A stretch of DNA of 64,000 nucleotides from Paludibacteraceae bacterium. GTDB taxonomy: Bacteria > Bacteroidota > Bacteroidia > Bacteroidales > Paludibacteraceae. Location: assembly GCA_017503075.1 (NCBI GenBank), contig JAFVTU010000003.1:62001-126000 (forward strand), read 5' to 3'. Below the pieces are notes generated by a model. It was not told the origin of the DNA and ran no database searches. It saw only the letters and a list, made by a program, of their open reading frames with translations. Positions 1-7,736 of the stretch are shown one piece after another (within the stretch, counting starts at the first letter, position 1; every line of letters begins with the position of its first letter). The position numbers and the translations under genes are program-made.

Positions 1-676
1 CATCTATATAAAATAAAGTATCGTTATGTTGTACAATATCACGTACATGGCATGGCACTGGCAATGTGCCCACATGAGCTGCTTTTTGCTCCCAATCTTC
101 ACCATTATTTGATACATATATGCTAGTGCTCAATCCATCGTTGACATATACGACCAATTGCTTGTTGATTCTAAATGCCTTGGTTTGGCAGTTTGGTATA
201 GATGCAGGAGCAAATAAGTTGCTAGTCAGGCATTGCCATACGAATAAATTAGGATCTGTCTGATGTGCTGCAATATCAATCAAATACCATTTTTCCGTTT
301 CCATATCCGATGCTATTACATGCAGATAAATAGGCTTTTTGTTGAAGTTCATCGTATCTACGCCCGTACTCGTGATTGTTGTGTCAGGCAATACAAAGTT
401 GACAATACCCGGTGTGGCCATGTATGTTACTAATGGTATAACTGAGTCTAGACGTGTACCATAAGGCAGCGAATCTACACTATGAATCAATCCCGTATCG
501 CTGCGGTGTTCTATCTTATATGTCGCTGCTTTCAACCCTGGATTGGCTGTATCCGTTTGAAAGGTAAAAGTGGATACTCGCGCATCGGACGAGATGATAG
601 TATTATCATCTTCCGAGTTTAAACAACCAGTCATACACACGGACATTAGCAGCAATATTGGTAAAATATAACGCAT
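1..676 (-). CDS. Surface lipoprotein, DUF6242-like, 3' end outside window
   Basis: The frame is open from the ATG at 674-676 to the left edge, so the C-terminus is missing. The first residues are MRYILPILLLMSVCMTGC, a signal peptide with a lipobox and Cys18, followed by acidic residues (NSEDD), as in exported Bacteroidetes lipoproteins. The body is rich in beta-strand-like stretches and Thr/Asp (for example TPGIVNFVLPD, and VYVNDGLSTSIYVSNNGEDW, which resembles a sialidase/propeller strand). From memory this order (lipobox, short Ig-like part, propeller) resembles DUF6242 proteins of Bacteroides. That is a family impression, not a proven match. It has its own promoter at 694-725, shared back to back with the next gene. 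Function unknown. Confidence 0.7.
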   Translation of the reverse strand, partial: MRYILPILLLMSVCMTGCLNSEDDNTIISSDARVSTFTFQTDTANPGLKAATYKIEHRSDTGLIHSVDSLPYGTRLDSVIPLVTYMATPGIVNFVLPDTTITSTGVDTMNFNKKPIYLHVIASDMETEKWYLIDIAAHQTDPNLFVWQCLTSNLFAPASIPNCQTKAFRINKQLVVYVNDGLSTSIYVSNNGEDWEQKAAHVGTLPVPCHVRDIVQHNDTLFYID

Positions 677-693
677 AAATCTAAAATTTTGCA

Positions 694-741
694 CAAAGTT
701 ACTGCTTTATTTGCAAATTTGCAAATAAAGTTGTAATTTTG
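694..741. promoter_or_regulatory. Interleaved divergent promoter pair
   Basis: Minus promoter: TAACTTTG at 701-694 with TTTG at 725-722. Plus promoter: TTTG at 710-713 and TAATTTTG at 734-741. Both have exactly 20 bases between boxes. The two upstream boxes cross over each other inside the sequence ATTTGCAAATTTGCAAAT. They fit the Bacteroidetes consensus and serve the lipoprotein (minus) and the cyclo-ligase (plus). Confidence 0.75.
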
Positions 742-760
742 CATACAAATTTATGAAAAT

Positions 761-1375
761 ATGCTTTTTGAATCGGTATTTTTAGATATTTTTCGCCTTT
801 TGCCTAGTCAAAAACTTCGAAGAGAAAAGAATCAAGTGCGTGAGTTGCTAGCCCAAAAGCGTCGCATACTGACCAAGGATATGGTTCAGCAACTTTCTGC
901 TGAGGTACTTGCTCATTTAGAGCAGTTGCCGGCTTTTCAATCTGCTCAAACGGTGCTCATTTACTATCCTACGCACAATGAAGTGGATGTCTTACCGCTA
1001 ATCAAACGCTATAAAAAGGAGAAAACTTTTCTTTTTCCAGTAGTTCATCGCAGAAGTATGACGGCATGTCCTTATGAAGGTAATGCTAAGATGCATCGTG
1101 GGAAGTTCAATATTCCCGAACCTACCACAGAACCTTACATTGGTAAGATTGATCTAATTATCTTACCAGGTGTGGGATTTGACCTATGTGGAAATCGTTT
1201 GGGTAGGGGCGGTGGATATTATGATCGATATTTGGCAAATATTAAGCGCGGAACGGTTTTAGTAGGTGTAGGGTATGATTTTCAGCTCATTGAAGAGGTA
1301 CCAGCTGCTCGTCATGATAAGCGTCTTGGCTATATTGTTACTAACCGTGGCATTACTAAAGCAAAAATGGATTGA
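761..1375 (+). CDS. 5-formyltetrahydrofolate cyclo-ligase
   Basis: Converts 5-formyl-THF to 5,10-methenyl-THF using ATP, in the cytoplasm. The family signature is plain: YYPTHNEVDVLPLI in the middle, then PGVGFDLCGNRLGRGGGYYD at about residues 128-147, which is the glycine-rich nucleotide/folate loop. It is 204 residues long, slightly longer than usual because about 18 residues (MLFESVFLDIFRLLPSQK) precede the normal start of homology at LRREK. The ATG at 761 is the only Met before residue 40 and lies about 15-20 bases after the promoter, so it is the likely start. The stop codon lies inside a hairpin terminator shared with the convergent gene. Confidence 0.93.
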   Translation: MLFESVFLDIFRLLPSQKLRREKNQVRELLAQKRRILTKDMVQQLSAEVLAHLEQLPAFQSAQTVLIYYPTHNEVDVLPLIKRYKKEKTFLFPVVHRRSMTACPYEGNAKMHRGKFNIPEPTTEPYIGKIDLIILPGVGFDLCGNRLGRGGGYYDRYLANIKRGTVLVGVGYDFQLIEEVPAARHDKRLGYIVTNRGITKAKMD

Positions 1376-1389
1376 CTCAATCCATTTTT
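1363..1389. terminator. Bidirectional terminator between convergent genes
   Basis: A 12-bp perfect stem (AAAAATGGATTG pairing with CAATCCATTTTT) has a 3-base loop and runs of A and T on both sides, so it can work in both directions. It includes the TGA stop of the cyclo-ligase gene and lies 13 bases from the stop of the convergent hypothetical gene. Confidence 0.8.
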
Positions 1390-1401
1390 TACTTCTTATC
1401 T

Positions 1402-2154
1402 TTAAAACAGCATCGTTTGTTGTGCGCGGTTTCGTAGAATTTGCTCATCCGTTTCAGGTGTCAGTTTGGTTTCTCCTCTACGGTAATAGTAGATCATACC
1501 ATATGCTTGGCACTTTCGCAACTTAGCATAGGGTAACTCGTCTTTGTAGAAGGCCTCCACTTGATCCCATATGCTTAGTATGATTTCATCCACTTGCTTG
1601 CGCAGACTTTCGGTGTCTTCAAAAACGCGACTATGTGTCTTCTTGTGTAGTAGATGACTAGTATAGTCTTCTTTAAACATCTCAAAATGCACCTTCACCT
1701 TATTAATCGCTGGATTATATATGGGGAATCCTCCTGCGGCAGTGCGTTGTTGTTCGCCGTCAATGATATTCTGTCCCCACTCGATGAGTCCGTCTTCGGT
1801 AGTCAAATCGGGTAACGCGTTGCTTTTAGGGTCAAGTTTATACAGCTCTTTTTGGCTACGCTTGATTTCACCGCGGATTACAGCCAAATTCAGTACTTGA
1901 ATAAAATGCGATATGTACATGCGTGCGTTGCGTACGCGGTGACGATATTGTCTATTGGCTGATACCTTGCTATCAAAATTTGCATGGTATTGCGCCACTT
2001 GGTTCTCGTATTGCATCAAAAACCGTTGCGCTTCACTCAGCGTACGATAATTGATGACTTGCTCGTTGTACGGTGCATTGGCGGCTTGTTGTACTGCTCT
2101 CTGCAGTGCGTGCAAGCGTGCTTGGTCTGTTTTAGGTAATCGACGGTAAGGCAT
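1402..2154 (-). CDS. Conserved hypothetical protein, 250 aa
   Basis: I do not recognise a named family. The protein is soluble, with no signal peptide or membrane segment, and is largely helical, charged and rich in Gln/Arg/Tyr. It has a helical first half (about residues 10-110), a middle part with NPAINKVKVHFEMFKEDYTS, and a C-terminal helix with YGMIYYYRRGETKLTPETDE. From memory, proteins of this type and length occur as uncharacterised Bacteroidales proteins. It lies 56 bases downstream of the polyprenyl synthase on the same strand and probably shares its transcript with ddl. A 9-base repeat array fills most of the gap directly in front of its ATG. Confidence 0.7.
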   Translation of the reverse strand: MPYRRLPKTDQARLHALQRAVQQAANAPYNEQVINYRTLSEAQRFLMQYENQVAQYHANFDSKVSANRQYRHRVRNARMYISHFIQVLNLAVIRGEIKRSQKELYKLDPKSNALPDLTTEDGLIEWGQNIIDGEQQRTAAGGFPIYNPAINKVKVHFEMFKEDYTSHLLHKKTHSRVFEDTESLRKQVDEIILSIWDQVEAFYKDELPYAKLRKCQAYGMIYYYRRGETKLTPETDEQILRNRAQQTMLF

Positions 2155-2163
2155 ATGTGTGGG

Positions 2164-2199
2164 ATTTAAGTGTTCTAAAAGTTTTAAGAGTTTTAAGGG
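2164..2199 (-). repeat. 9-base leader repeat (CTCTTAAAA type), four units
   Basis: Read on the coding (minus) strand, four degenerate 9-mers of the form CYCTTAAAA run up to the region just before the ATG at 2154. The same unit family recurs before the starts at 61224 and 61937. Confidence 0.75.
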
Positions 2200-2210
2200 T
2201 ATAAAGGGTG

Positions 2211-3155
2211 TTAATCTTTTCGGGTATTGAGTTTATTGGCGAGTTGGCGTAGTTGTTCGGTGGCAGTGTTTTGGGGTAGTGTGTCCAGTATCCGCATGGC
2301 TTTGCGTGTGTAGTCCTCCACCACTTGTTCGCATACATCACGCACGCCCAATTGTTCGAATATTTCTTTGACAACTGCAATCTTCTCTGTGTTATCCTCT
2401 AGCACCTGACTATACCACTCTTCTAGCCTTTTCGCCTCCTCGCCTCCTCGCTTTTTCGCCTCTAAATAAACAAACGTCTTCTTGTTGCAACTAATATCAC
2501 CTCCTACGGCTTTGCCGAAGGTTTTAGGATCGCTCCAAACGTCAAGAATATCATCTTGTATTTGGAAGGCCAGTCCGATGTTGATGCCAAATTGATACAA
2601 CGCCTCTTGTGCTTGCTCATCTGCGCCTGCGATATAAGCGCCTGTTTGCAGTGCGTTGGCAAGTAGTACAGATGTCTTCAAGCGAATCATCTTGAGATAC
2701 TCATCTATGGTGACATGCTCTTGGCTCTCAAAGTCTACATCGTATTGTTGTCCCTCGCAGATCTCTGTTGCCATTTGGTTGAAGAGTTGCAATACTCTAG
2801 GCAGTTTGTCAGCAGGAACACCAGATAGCAGTTTGTATGCTTCGATGAGCATTTGGTCACCTGACAGGATAGCCGTGTTCTCGTTCCACTTGACATGTAC
2901 TGTTGGACGACCACGACGTACATCAGCTTTGTCCATCACATCGTCGTGTAAGAGCGTGAAATTGTGGAATACCTCTAACGCCAATGCCGCAGGCAGTACT
3001 TCTTCGTCTTTGCCACCAAAAAGCTGACTGGCAATCATCGCCAATTGTGGACGCACGCGCTTGCCGCCTGCCGCTAAAGTGTATTCAATTGGCTCGTACA
3101 AACCGTATGGCTCACGATCCCAATCTAGATTCAGTATCTCTTTATTTATATCCAT
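2211..3155 (-). CDS. Trans-isoprenyl diphosphate synthase (polyprenyl synthetase family)
   Basis: Condenses isopentenyl diphosphate with an allylic diphosphate to make farnesyl/geranylgeranyl or longer chains for quinones or cell-wall carrier lipid. Both aspartate-rich Mg-binding motifs are present: LLHDDVMDKADVRRGRPTVH near residue 70-90 and QDDILD near residue 200, the latter followed by GKAVGGDISCNKKTF. It is 314 residues, normal for the family. Chain length cannot be assigned from sequence alone. Residues about 230-244 (KKRGGEEAKRLEE) are encoded by a GGCGA-type tandem repeat that also occurs between genes, so this loop looks lineage-specific. The ATG at 3155 touches the same repeat family and lies 31 bases after the ddl stop, so the two are probably co-transcribed. 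Confidence 0.92.
   Translation of the reverse strand: MDINKEILNLDWDREPYGLYEPIEYTLAAGGKRVRPQLAMIASQLFGGKDEEVLPAALALEVFHNFTLLHDDVMDKADVRRGRPTVHVKWNENTAILSGDQMLIEAYKLLSGVPADKLPRVLQLFNQMATEICEGQQYDVDFESQEHVTIDEYLKMIRLKTSVLLANALQTGAYIAGADEQAQEALYQFGINIGLAFQIQDDILDVWSDPKTFGKAVGGDISCNKKTFVYLEAKKRGGEEAKRLEEWYSQVLEDNTEKIAVVKEIFEQLGVRDVCEQVVEDYTRKAMRILDTLPQNTATEQLRQLANKLNTRKD
2424..2467 (-). repeat. GGCGA-type repeat inside the polyprenyl synthase
   Basis: On the coding strand, degenerate units of the form GGCGAGGA/GGCGAAA run in tandem and encode a Lys/Arg/Glu/Gly-rich loop. It belongs to the same family as the repeats at 3155-3190, 3315-3345, 3742-3780 and 19919-19954. Confidence 0.7.
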
Positions 3156-3190
3156 TGCCTCTCGCCTTTAACCTTTAACCTTTCGCCTAA
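3155..3190 (-). repeat. GGCGAAA/GGTTAAA repeat at the ddl stop codon
   Basis: Seven-base units GGCGAAA and GGTTAAA follow the ddl stop codon (TAG, 3189-3187) and reach the next start codon. About 29 bases are identical to the element at 19919-19954 after another minus-strand stop codon. Confidence 0.8.
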
Positions 3191-4200
3191 AAATTGTCTT
3201 CCACAATTTCACTAAGCACCTCGCCAATATTCAATCCTGCGGCGCGCACTTGTTGTGGGATGAAGGATGTAGCGGTCATACCTGGCGTGGTATTTACCTC
3301 TAAGAGATTTATCTCTAGCCTTTCGCCTTTCGCCTCATCGCCTGTCAATATATAATCTACGCGAATGATACCTTTGCAGCCGAGGATGTCGTATATCTTC
3401 AATGTCATGGCTTGCACCTTATCGCGCACTTCGTCGGGTATACGGGCAGGGGTGATTTCGTCCACCTGACCATTGTATTTGGCATCGTAGTCAAAGAACT
3501 CGTTGCTGGTCACTACTTCGGTGATAGGGAAAGCGACTGCTTTGTCTTTGGTCTTGTATGCACCGCAGGTGATTTCAATACCCTTCATAAATGCCTCACA
3601 AATGACCTCGTCGCCTTCAGCAAACGCTTTCTTGATAGCGGGCTCTACCTCTTCTAGCGTCTTTACTTTGGTCACACCGAAGGACGAACCACCTACATTG
3701 GTCTTGATAAAGCATGGCAATCCTACTTGTGCTACTATATCTTCGCCTATTGCCTCATCGCCTAATCGCCTCATCGCCTCTTTGCGCAGCAATACGCTTT
3801 CCGCCACTTTTATACCAAAGCCTTTCAAATAGTGATTGCAGGTGTACTTGTTGAAAGTCATAGCCGCTGCCAATACGCCGCAACAAGAGTAGGGGAGACC
3901 AATCATGTCTAGATAGCCCTGCAATACGCCATTCTCGCCGGGTGTACCGTGGATGGTGATGTAGGCGAAATCAAAAGTGTGTTTTTGACCATTGTAGATG
4001 TAGGAAAAATCATTCTTATCTATCTCTGCCCACTCGTTTTCGCCTACTTTGGCTTTCCAATCGTTGCCTCGTAGGAGAACGATGGTAGTGGTGTATTGCT
4101 GTTGGTCGGCTAAGAAAGACTCTATGCCCGCTGCACTGCGCAATGATACCTCGTATTCGGAACTATCTCCTCCTGCTATAATGGCTATGTTTCTTTTCAT
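3187..4200 (-). CDS. ddl: D-alanine--D-alanine ligase
   Basis: ATP-dependent synthesis of D-Ala-D-Ala for peptidoglycan. The start is the ATG at 4200 (MKRNIAIIAGGDSSEYEVS). A longer frame from 4257 exists, but its first 19 codons lie on the promoter, so it is unlikely. ATP-grasp features are clear: GLPCFIKTNVGGSSFGVTKV, then IRVDYILT and the Mg/ATP-binding LLEVNTTPGMTATSFIP near the C-terminus. It is 337 residues. Two stretches, about residues 141-153 (RRLGDEAIGE) and 286-296 (GDEAKGERLE), are encoded by the GGCGA repeat family and sit in loops where relatives are shorter, so they look like in-frame insertions. The gene leads a likely minus-strand unit with the polyprenyl synthase and the 250-residue hypothetical. 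Confidence 0.95.
   Translation of the reverse strand: MKRNIAIIAGGDSSEYEVSLRSAAGIESFLADQQQYTTTIVLLRGNDWKAKVGENEWAEIDKNDFSYIYNGQKHTFDFAYITIHGTPGENGVLQGYLDMIGLPYSCCGVLAAAMTFNKYTCNHYLKGFGIKVAESVLLRKEAMRRLGDEAIGEDIVAQVGLPCFIKTNVGGSSFGVTKVKTLEEVEPAIKKAFAEGDEVICEAFMKGIEITCGAYKTKDKAVAFPITEVVTSNEFFDYDAKYNGQVDEITPARIPDEVRDKVQAMTLKIYDILGCKGIIRVDYILTGDEAKGERLEINLLEVNTTPGMTATSFIPQQVRAAGLNIGEVLSEIVEDNF
3315..3345 (-). repeat. GGCGA-type repeat inside ddl (C-terminal copy)
   Basis: Four degenerate units (GGCGATGA, GGCGAAA, GGCGAAA and GGCTAGA) run in tandem on the coding strand, directly before the LLEVNTTPG motif. They keep the reading frame and encode GDEAKGERLE. Confidence 0.7.
3742..3780 (-). repeat. 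GGCGA-type repeat inside ddl (central copy)
   Basis: About five units of the form GGCGATGA/GGCGATTA run in tandem on the coding strand, just before the GLPCFIKTN ATP-binding strand. The frame is kept and the translation contains RRLGDEAIGE. Confidence 0.75.
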
Positions 4201-4226
4201 TTTGTGTGTCAAATCAATTTTGCTTG

Positions 4227-4272
4227 CAAAATTACTTTTTTTTTTGCATATTTGCAAATAATTCTACGTTTT
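4227..4272. promoter_or_regulatory. Divergent promoters for ddl (minus) and possibly clpB (plus)
   Basis: Minus: TAATTTTG at 4234-4227 with TTTG at 4258-4255 (20-base spacer), a good Bacteroidetes promoter for ddl. Plus: TTTG at 4243-4246 and TACGTTTT at 4265-4272 (18-base spacer, last base off consensus), a weaker candidate for clpB. The upstream boxes are offset by 12 bases, as in the pairs at 694-741 and 7662-7709. Confidence 0.6.
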
Positions 4273-4381
4273 TTTATGAAAAATCCTATGACTGCCATTT
4301 TGTCAGTATATCTATGTTGGTACAGGTTTTGTCTAAAACCTAGTAACAATCTTAAAGTCTTTGACGACCTTAAGGAGCTTA

Positions 4382-6526
4382 ATGACTAAAAAACATATAA
4401 CTATGAATACAATGAACAACAAAACCGAAAACCTACAGAAGTTCGCTATTAACCTTTGCGAACGTGCCCAACAGGGCAAACTGGACCCTGTGATTGGCCG
4501 TGACGACGAGATTCGTCGCGTACTACAAATCCTCTCACGTCGTACAAAAAACAACCCTATTCTCATCGGCGAGCCTGGTGTGGGTAAGACCGCTATTGTG
4601 GAGGGCTTGGCGCATCGTATCATTCGTGGTGATGTGCCCGAGAACCTAAAGAAGAAACAAATCTACTCCCTCGATATGGGTGCGCTGATTGCTGGTGCGA
4701 AGTACCAAGGTGAGTTCGAGGAGCGCCTCAAGGGTGTCATCACGGAGGTGACAAGCGCTGCGGGTGAGATTATTCTTTTTATAGATGAGATACACACGCT
4801 CGTGGGCGCGGGTAAGACCTCAGGCGCAATGGATGCTGCTAATATCCTCAAACCAGCTTTGGCACGAGGGGAACTGCGTGCCGTGGGTGCGACCACTTTG
4901 GATGAGTATCAGAAGTATTTTGAGACCGACAAAGCTCTCGAGCGCCGCTTCCAGATGGTGATGGTGGATGAGCCCGACGAGGCAGCGACAATCTCTATTC
5001 TGCGTGGATTGAAAGAGCGCTACGAGACCCACCACAAGGTGCGTATCAAAGATGATGCGCTGATTGCTGCGGTGACACTCTCAACTCGCTATATATCAGA
5101 CCGTTTTCTTCCTGATAAAGCCATTGACTTGGTGGACGAGGCTGCGGCTAAACTACGCTTGGAAGTGGACTCTAAGCCCGAAGAATTGGATAACCTCAAC
5201 CGCCAAATTATGCAGTTGCAAATCGAGCGTGAGGCGATAAAGAAAGAGCACGACAAAGCTAAATTGGCTACTATTGAGGAGCAACTGAACAAACTGCAAA
5301 CTGAGGCGAAAGAGATGAACGCGCGTTGGGAGCAGGAGAAAGGTTATGTGGCGACTATCCAAAACGAGAAAGCCAATATTGAACAGATGAAACACGAAGC
5401 AGAGGTCGCTGAGCGTGAGGGCAACTACGGCAAGGTAGCGGAGATTCGCTATGGTCGTTTGCAGCAGGCAGAGGCAAATATCAAAGCGGCGCAAGAGGCA
5501 CTACATGCGATGCAAGGCGAGAGTCTGATTAAGGAGGAGGTTGATGAGGACGATATTGCCGAAGTAGTGGCTCGTTGGACGGGCATCCCTGTAACGAAGA
5601 TGATGCAATCCGAACGAGATAAACTCCTGCATTTGGAGGAGGAATTGCACAAGCGTGTTGTGGGTCAAGACGAAGCTATTCAGGCAGTTAGCGACGCTAT
5701 CCGTCGCAGTCGTGCGGGTTTGCAAGACCCTAAACGTCCTATCGGTTCGTTTATTTTCTTGGGCACGACGGGCGTGGGTAAGACGGAGTTGGCAAAAGCA
5801 TTGGCGGAGTATCTGTTCGATGACGAGAACATGATGACCCGTATTGATATGTCGGAGTATCAGGAGAAGTTCGCTGCTACCCGATTGATTGGTGCGCCTC
5901 CAGGATATGTGGGGTATGACGAGGGCGGACAATTGACTGAGGCTATCCGTCGCAAGCCTTATAGTGTGGTGCTCTTTGATGAGATAGAGAAGGCGCACCC
6001 CGATGTGTTTAATGTGCTGTTGCAAGTGTTGGATGATGGCCGCTTGACCGACAACAAGGGTCGCACGGTGAACTTTAAGAACACCTTGATTATTTTCACC
6101 TCGAACCTCGGTAGCCAACTCATCCGCGAGAATGAGGAGCAGGGGATTGACCATGAGAAGACGAGCCAGCAGGTGATGGAGCTATTGAAGCAGACGATTC
6201 GCCCTGAGTTCTTGAACCGTATTGACGAAACGATTATGTTCACTCCGCTGAATGAGAGTCAGATCCGCGACATCGTCGGTTTGCAGATTGAGGGTGTGCA
6301 TAAGATGCTGATGCAGAGTGGTGTAGATTTGCGCATTACGGATGATGCGATCGATTATATCGCTCGTGAGGGTTATGATCCGCAGTTCGGTGCTCGCCCT
6401 GTGAAGCGTGCGTTGCAGCGATTGGTGCTCAACGAACTCAGCAAAGCCATCATCGCAGGCAAGGTGGATCACCAAAAGCCCGTAATTGTGGAGCTGCGTG
6501 ACGGGGAATTGCAGTTTAAAAACTAA
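4382..6526 (+). CDS. clpB: ClpB-type disaggregase lacking the N-terminal domain
   Basis: An AAA+ chaperone that pulls apart aggregated proteins with DnaK. The first ATPase domain starts almost at once ([20 protein letters not shown]), with Walker [11 protein letters not shown] and Walker [12 protein letters not shown] long middle coiled coil (about residues 390-515) typical of ClpB follows, then the second ATPase domain with Walker [26 protein letters not shown], and the C-terminal small domain ([16 protein letters not shown]). At 714 residues it is about 145 shorter than usual ClpB because the Clp N-repeat domain is absent. The 120 bases upstream do not encode it. The ATG at 4382 has AAGGAG at 4372-4377; an ATG at 4403 is an alternative. 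A strong terminator follows. Confidence 0.9.
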   Translation: MTKKHITMNTMNNKTENLQKFAINLCERAQQGKLDPVIGRDDEIRRVLQILSRRTKNNPILIGEPGVGKTAIVEGLAHRIIRGDVPENLKKKQIYSLDMGALIAGAKYQGEFEERLKGVITEVTSAAGEIILFIDEIHTLVGAGKTSGAMDAANILKPALARGELRAVGATTLDEYQKYFETDKALERRFQMVMVDEPDEAATISILRGLKERYETHHKVRIKDDALIAAVTLSTRYISDRFLPDKAIDLVDEAAAKLRLEVDSKPEELDNLNRQIMQLQIEREAIKKEHDKAKLATIEEQLNKLQTEAKEMNARWEQEKGYVATIQNEKANIEQMKHEAEVAEREGNYGKVAEIRYGRLQQAEANIKAAQEALHAMQGESLIKEEVDEDDIAEVVARWTGIPVTKMMQSERDKLLHLEEELHKRVVGQDEAIQAVSDAIRRSRAGLQDPKRPIGSFIFLGTTGVGKTELAKALAEYLFDDENMMTRIDMSEYQEKFAATRLIGAPPGYVGYDEGGQLTEAIRRKPYSVVLFDEIEKAHPDVFNVLLQVLDDGRLTDNKGRTVNFKNTLIIFTSNLGSQLIRENEEQGIDHEKTSQQVMELLKQTIRPEFLNRIDETIMFTPLNESQIRDIVGLQIEGVHKMLMQSGVDLRITDDAIDYIAREGYDPQFGARPVKRALQRLVLNELSKAIIAGKVDHQKPVIVELRDGELQFKN

Positions 6527-6560
6527 ACTATAAATCGTTAACCTTTGGTATAGAAATACG

Positions 6561-6600
6561 CTACCCTTGCGCTACCTTTGCGCAAGGGTAGGTTTTTATT
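6561..6600 (+). terminator. Strong hairpin terminator after clpB
   Basis: A perfect 12-bp stem (CTACCCTTGCGC at 6561-6572 with GCGCAAGGGTAG at 6580-6591) has a 7-base loop and a following T-run. The stop codon of the convergent lipoprotein gene (6596-6598) lies in the T-run. Confidence 0.88.
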
Positions 6601-7639
6601 TATCCCAATAGATGTATTGCATATCGCTGACCTTTTGTGCGGCGGGTTCGACAATGAAGGTGGGCGTTTCTTTATCCCAACCCTGTAAATCTCCATTAAC
6701 CGAGTCTTGGATGAAACGCTGCACATTCTCACCCCATTGCAACCAATGGCGCGTGTCGGAACATTGAGCGTCAATAGTGGTAAACTCTTCGTAGCGCGTT
6801 TGGCGACCAATCACGTTATTATGCAAGTCCATATAGTGGTCGCATGGAGCATTAGGACTCTTCCACTCCCAAAAAATATCCATAATAGCGTGGGATAACC
6901 ATTCTCCGACATAAGTGCGCAACAACACATTTACATAGATATGTTTGAACGCATCACCTGGGCGACCATTATTGGTGGCTTCGCCATAGTAGTAATATGC
7001 TAGTTTTTCCGCACGTGCCTTACTTTGCAATACGCGGTAAAACATACGTGGACCGCGCCAGAGCAACAAGGATAGCAGGATATTCTCTTCCTCAAAGAAT
7101 TCGATATTGAGCGTGTCAAACGTTTCGCGCGTGAGAGGTAGGTTACTATGGATAAGCGATTGGAGTTTGTTCCAGTCTTGTTGCTCAGTGGGCGTGAGTT
7201 CTAGAGCTAGTAACTCGTCTTCTAACGAAAGGGAGTCTAGAACGGCATATAGTTCGTGACTAGGCGATTGACCAGATACCAATCGTATTTCTTGTTGCTT
7301 GGGGGCAAAGAGAGTAGGTCGTTGCGTGGAACTAACCAATAATAAGTCTGCTACGGAACAGAGCTTGCTGATATACCCTTTGTATGCTTTTTCTGGATAG
7401 AGGCGTATGAGCTCTTGCTCAATGAAATCTGCAAGGTTTTGCTCTTTTTGCAACATACTGTCCGCTTCCCATCTTGCTCCTAAGACATAAAGTGCCTCAG
7501 CGGGAAAAGAGGGGAGGAGAGTGGTATCAGGCGTGAAACCAACCCTCATTCCCTCCCTAGATGGAAGGGTGTTTTGTGTGCGGCAACCTACTAGGAACAG
7601 AAGGAGAAGAGGGAGTATGAGAAGTTTAGAAAGTTTCAT
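6596..7639 (-). CDS. Lipoprotein with DUF6973-like domain
   Basis: The signal peptide MKLSKLLILPLLLLFLVGC has a lipobox, so it is anchored in the envelope. The N-terminal half (about residues 20-190) is helical and unremarkable. The C-terminal half carries NNGRPGDAFKHIYVN, then HAIMDIFWE, then HYMDLHNNVIGR. The GDAF(R/K)H and MDLHNNxxGR pair is, from memory, the hallmark of DUF6973, whose conserved His, Asp and Asn suggest a metal-dependent or hydrolytic site. Activity is unknown. It is transcribed from the divergent promoter pair shared with panB and converges with clpB. Confidence 0.75.
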   Translation of the reverse strand: MKLSKLLILPLLLLFLVGCRTQNTLPSREGMRVGFTPDTTLLPSFPAEALYVLGARWEADSMLQKEQNLADFIEQELIRLYPEKAYKGYISKLCSVADLLLVSSTQRPTLFAPKQQEIRLVSGQSPSHELYAVLDSLSLEDELLALELTPTEQQDWNKLQSLIHSNLPLTRETFDTLNIEFFEEENILLSLLLWRGPRMFYRVLQSKARAEKLAYYYYGEATNNGRPGDAFKHIYVNVLLRTYVGEWLSHAIMDIFWEWKSPNAPCDHYMDLHNNVIGRQTRYEEFTTIDAQCSDTRHWLQWGENVQRFIQDSVNGDLQGWDKETPTFIVEPAAQKVSDMQYIYWDK

Positions 7640-7661
7640 TGTTTCTTATGCATTTATGCTG

Positions 7662-7709
7662 CAAAAGTACACAAAATTTTGCATATATCCAAAAAAAGCA
7701 GTAATTTTG
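7662..7709. promoter_or_regulatory. Interleaved divergent promoter pair (lipoprotein / panB)
   Basis: Minus: TACTTTTG at 7669-7662 with TTTG at 7693-7690. Plus: TTTG at 7678-7681 and TAATTTTG at 7702-7709. Both spacers are 20 bases. The geometry (12-base offset of upstream boxes, 40-base offset of downstream boxes) is the same as at 694-741. Confidence 0.75.
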
Positions 7710-7736
7710 CAGCATAAATTGAAAAATGTAGGTAAA

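Noticed and set aside
4201-4257. Upstream start for ddl
   Set aside because: These codons lie on the promoter boxes, and the family start MKRNIAIIAGG is at 4200.
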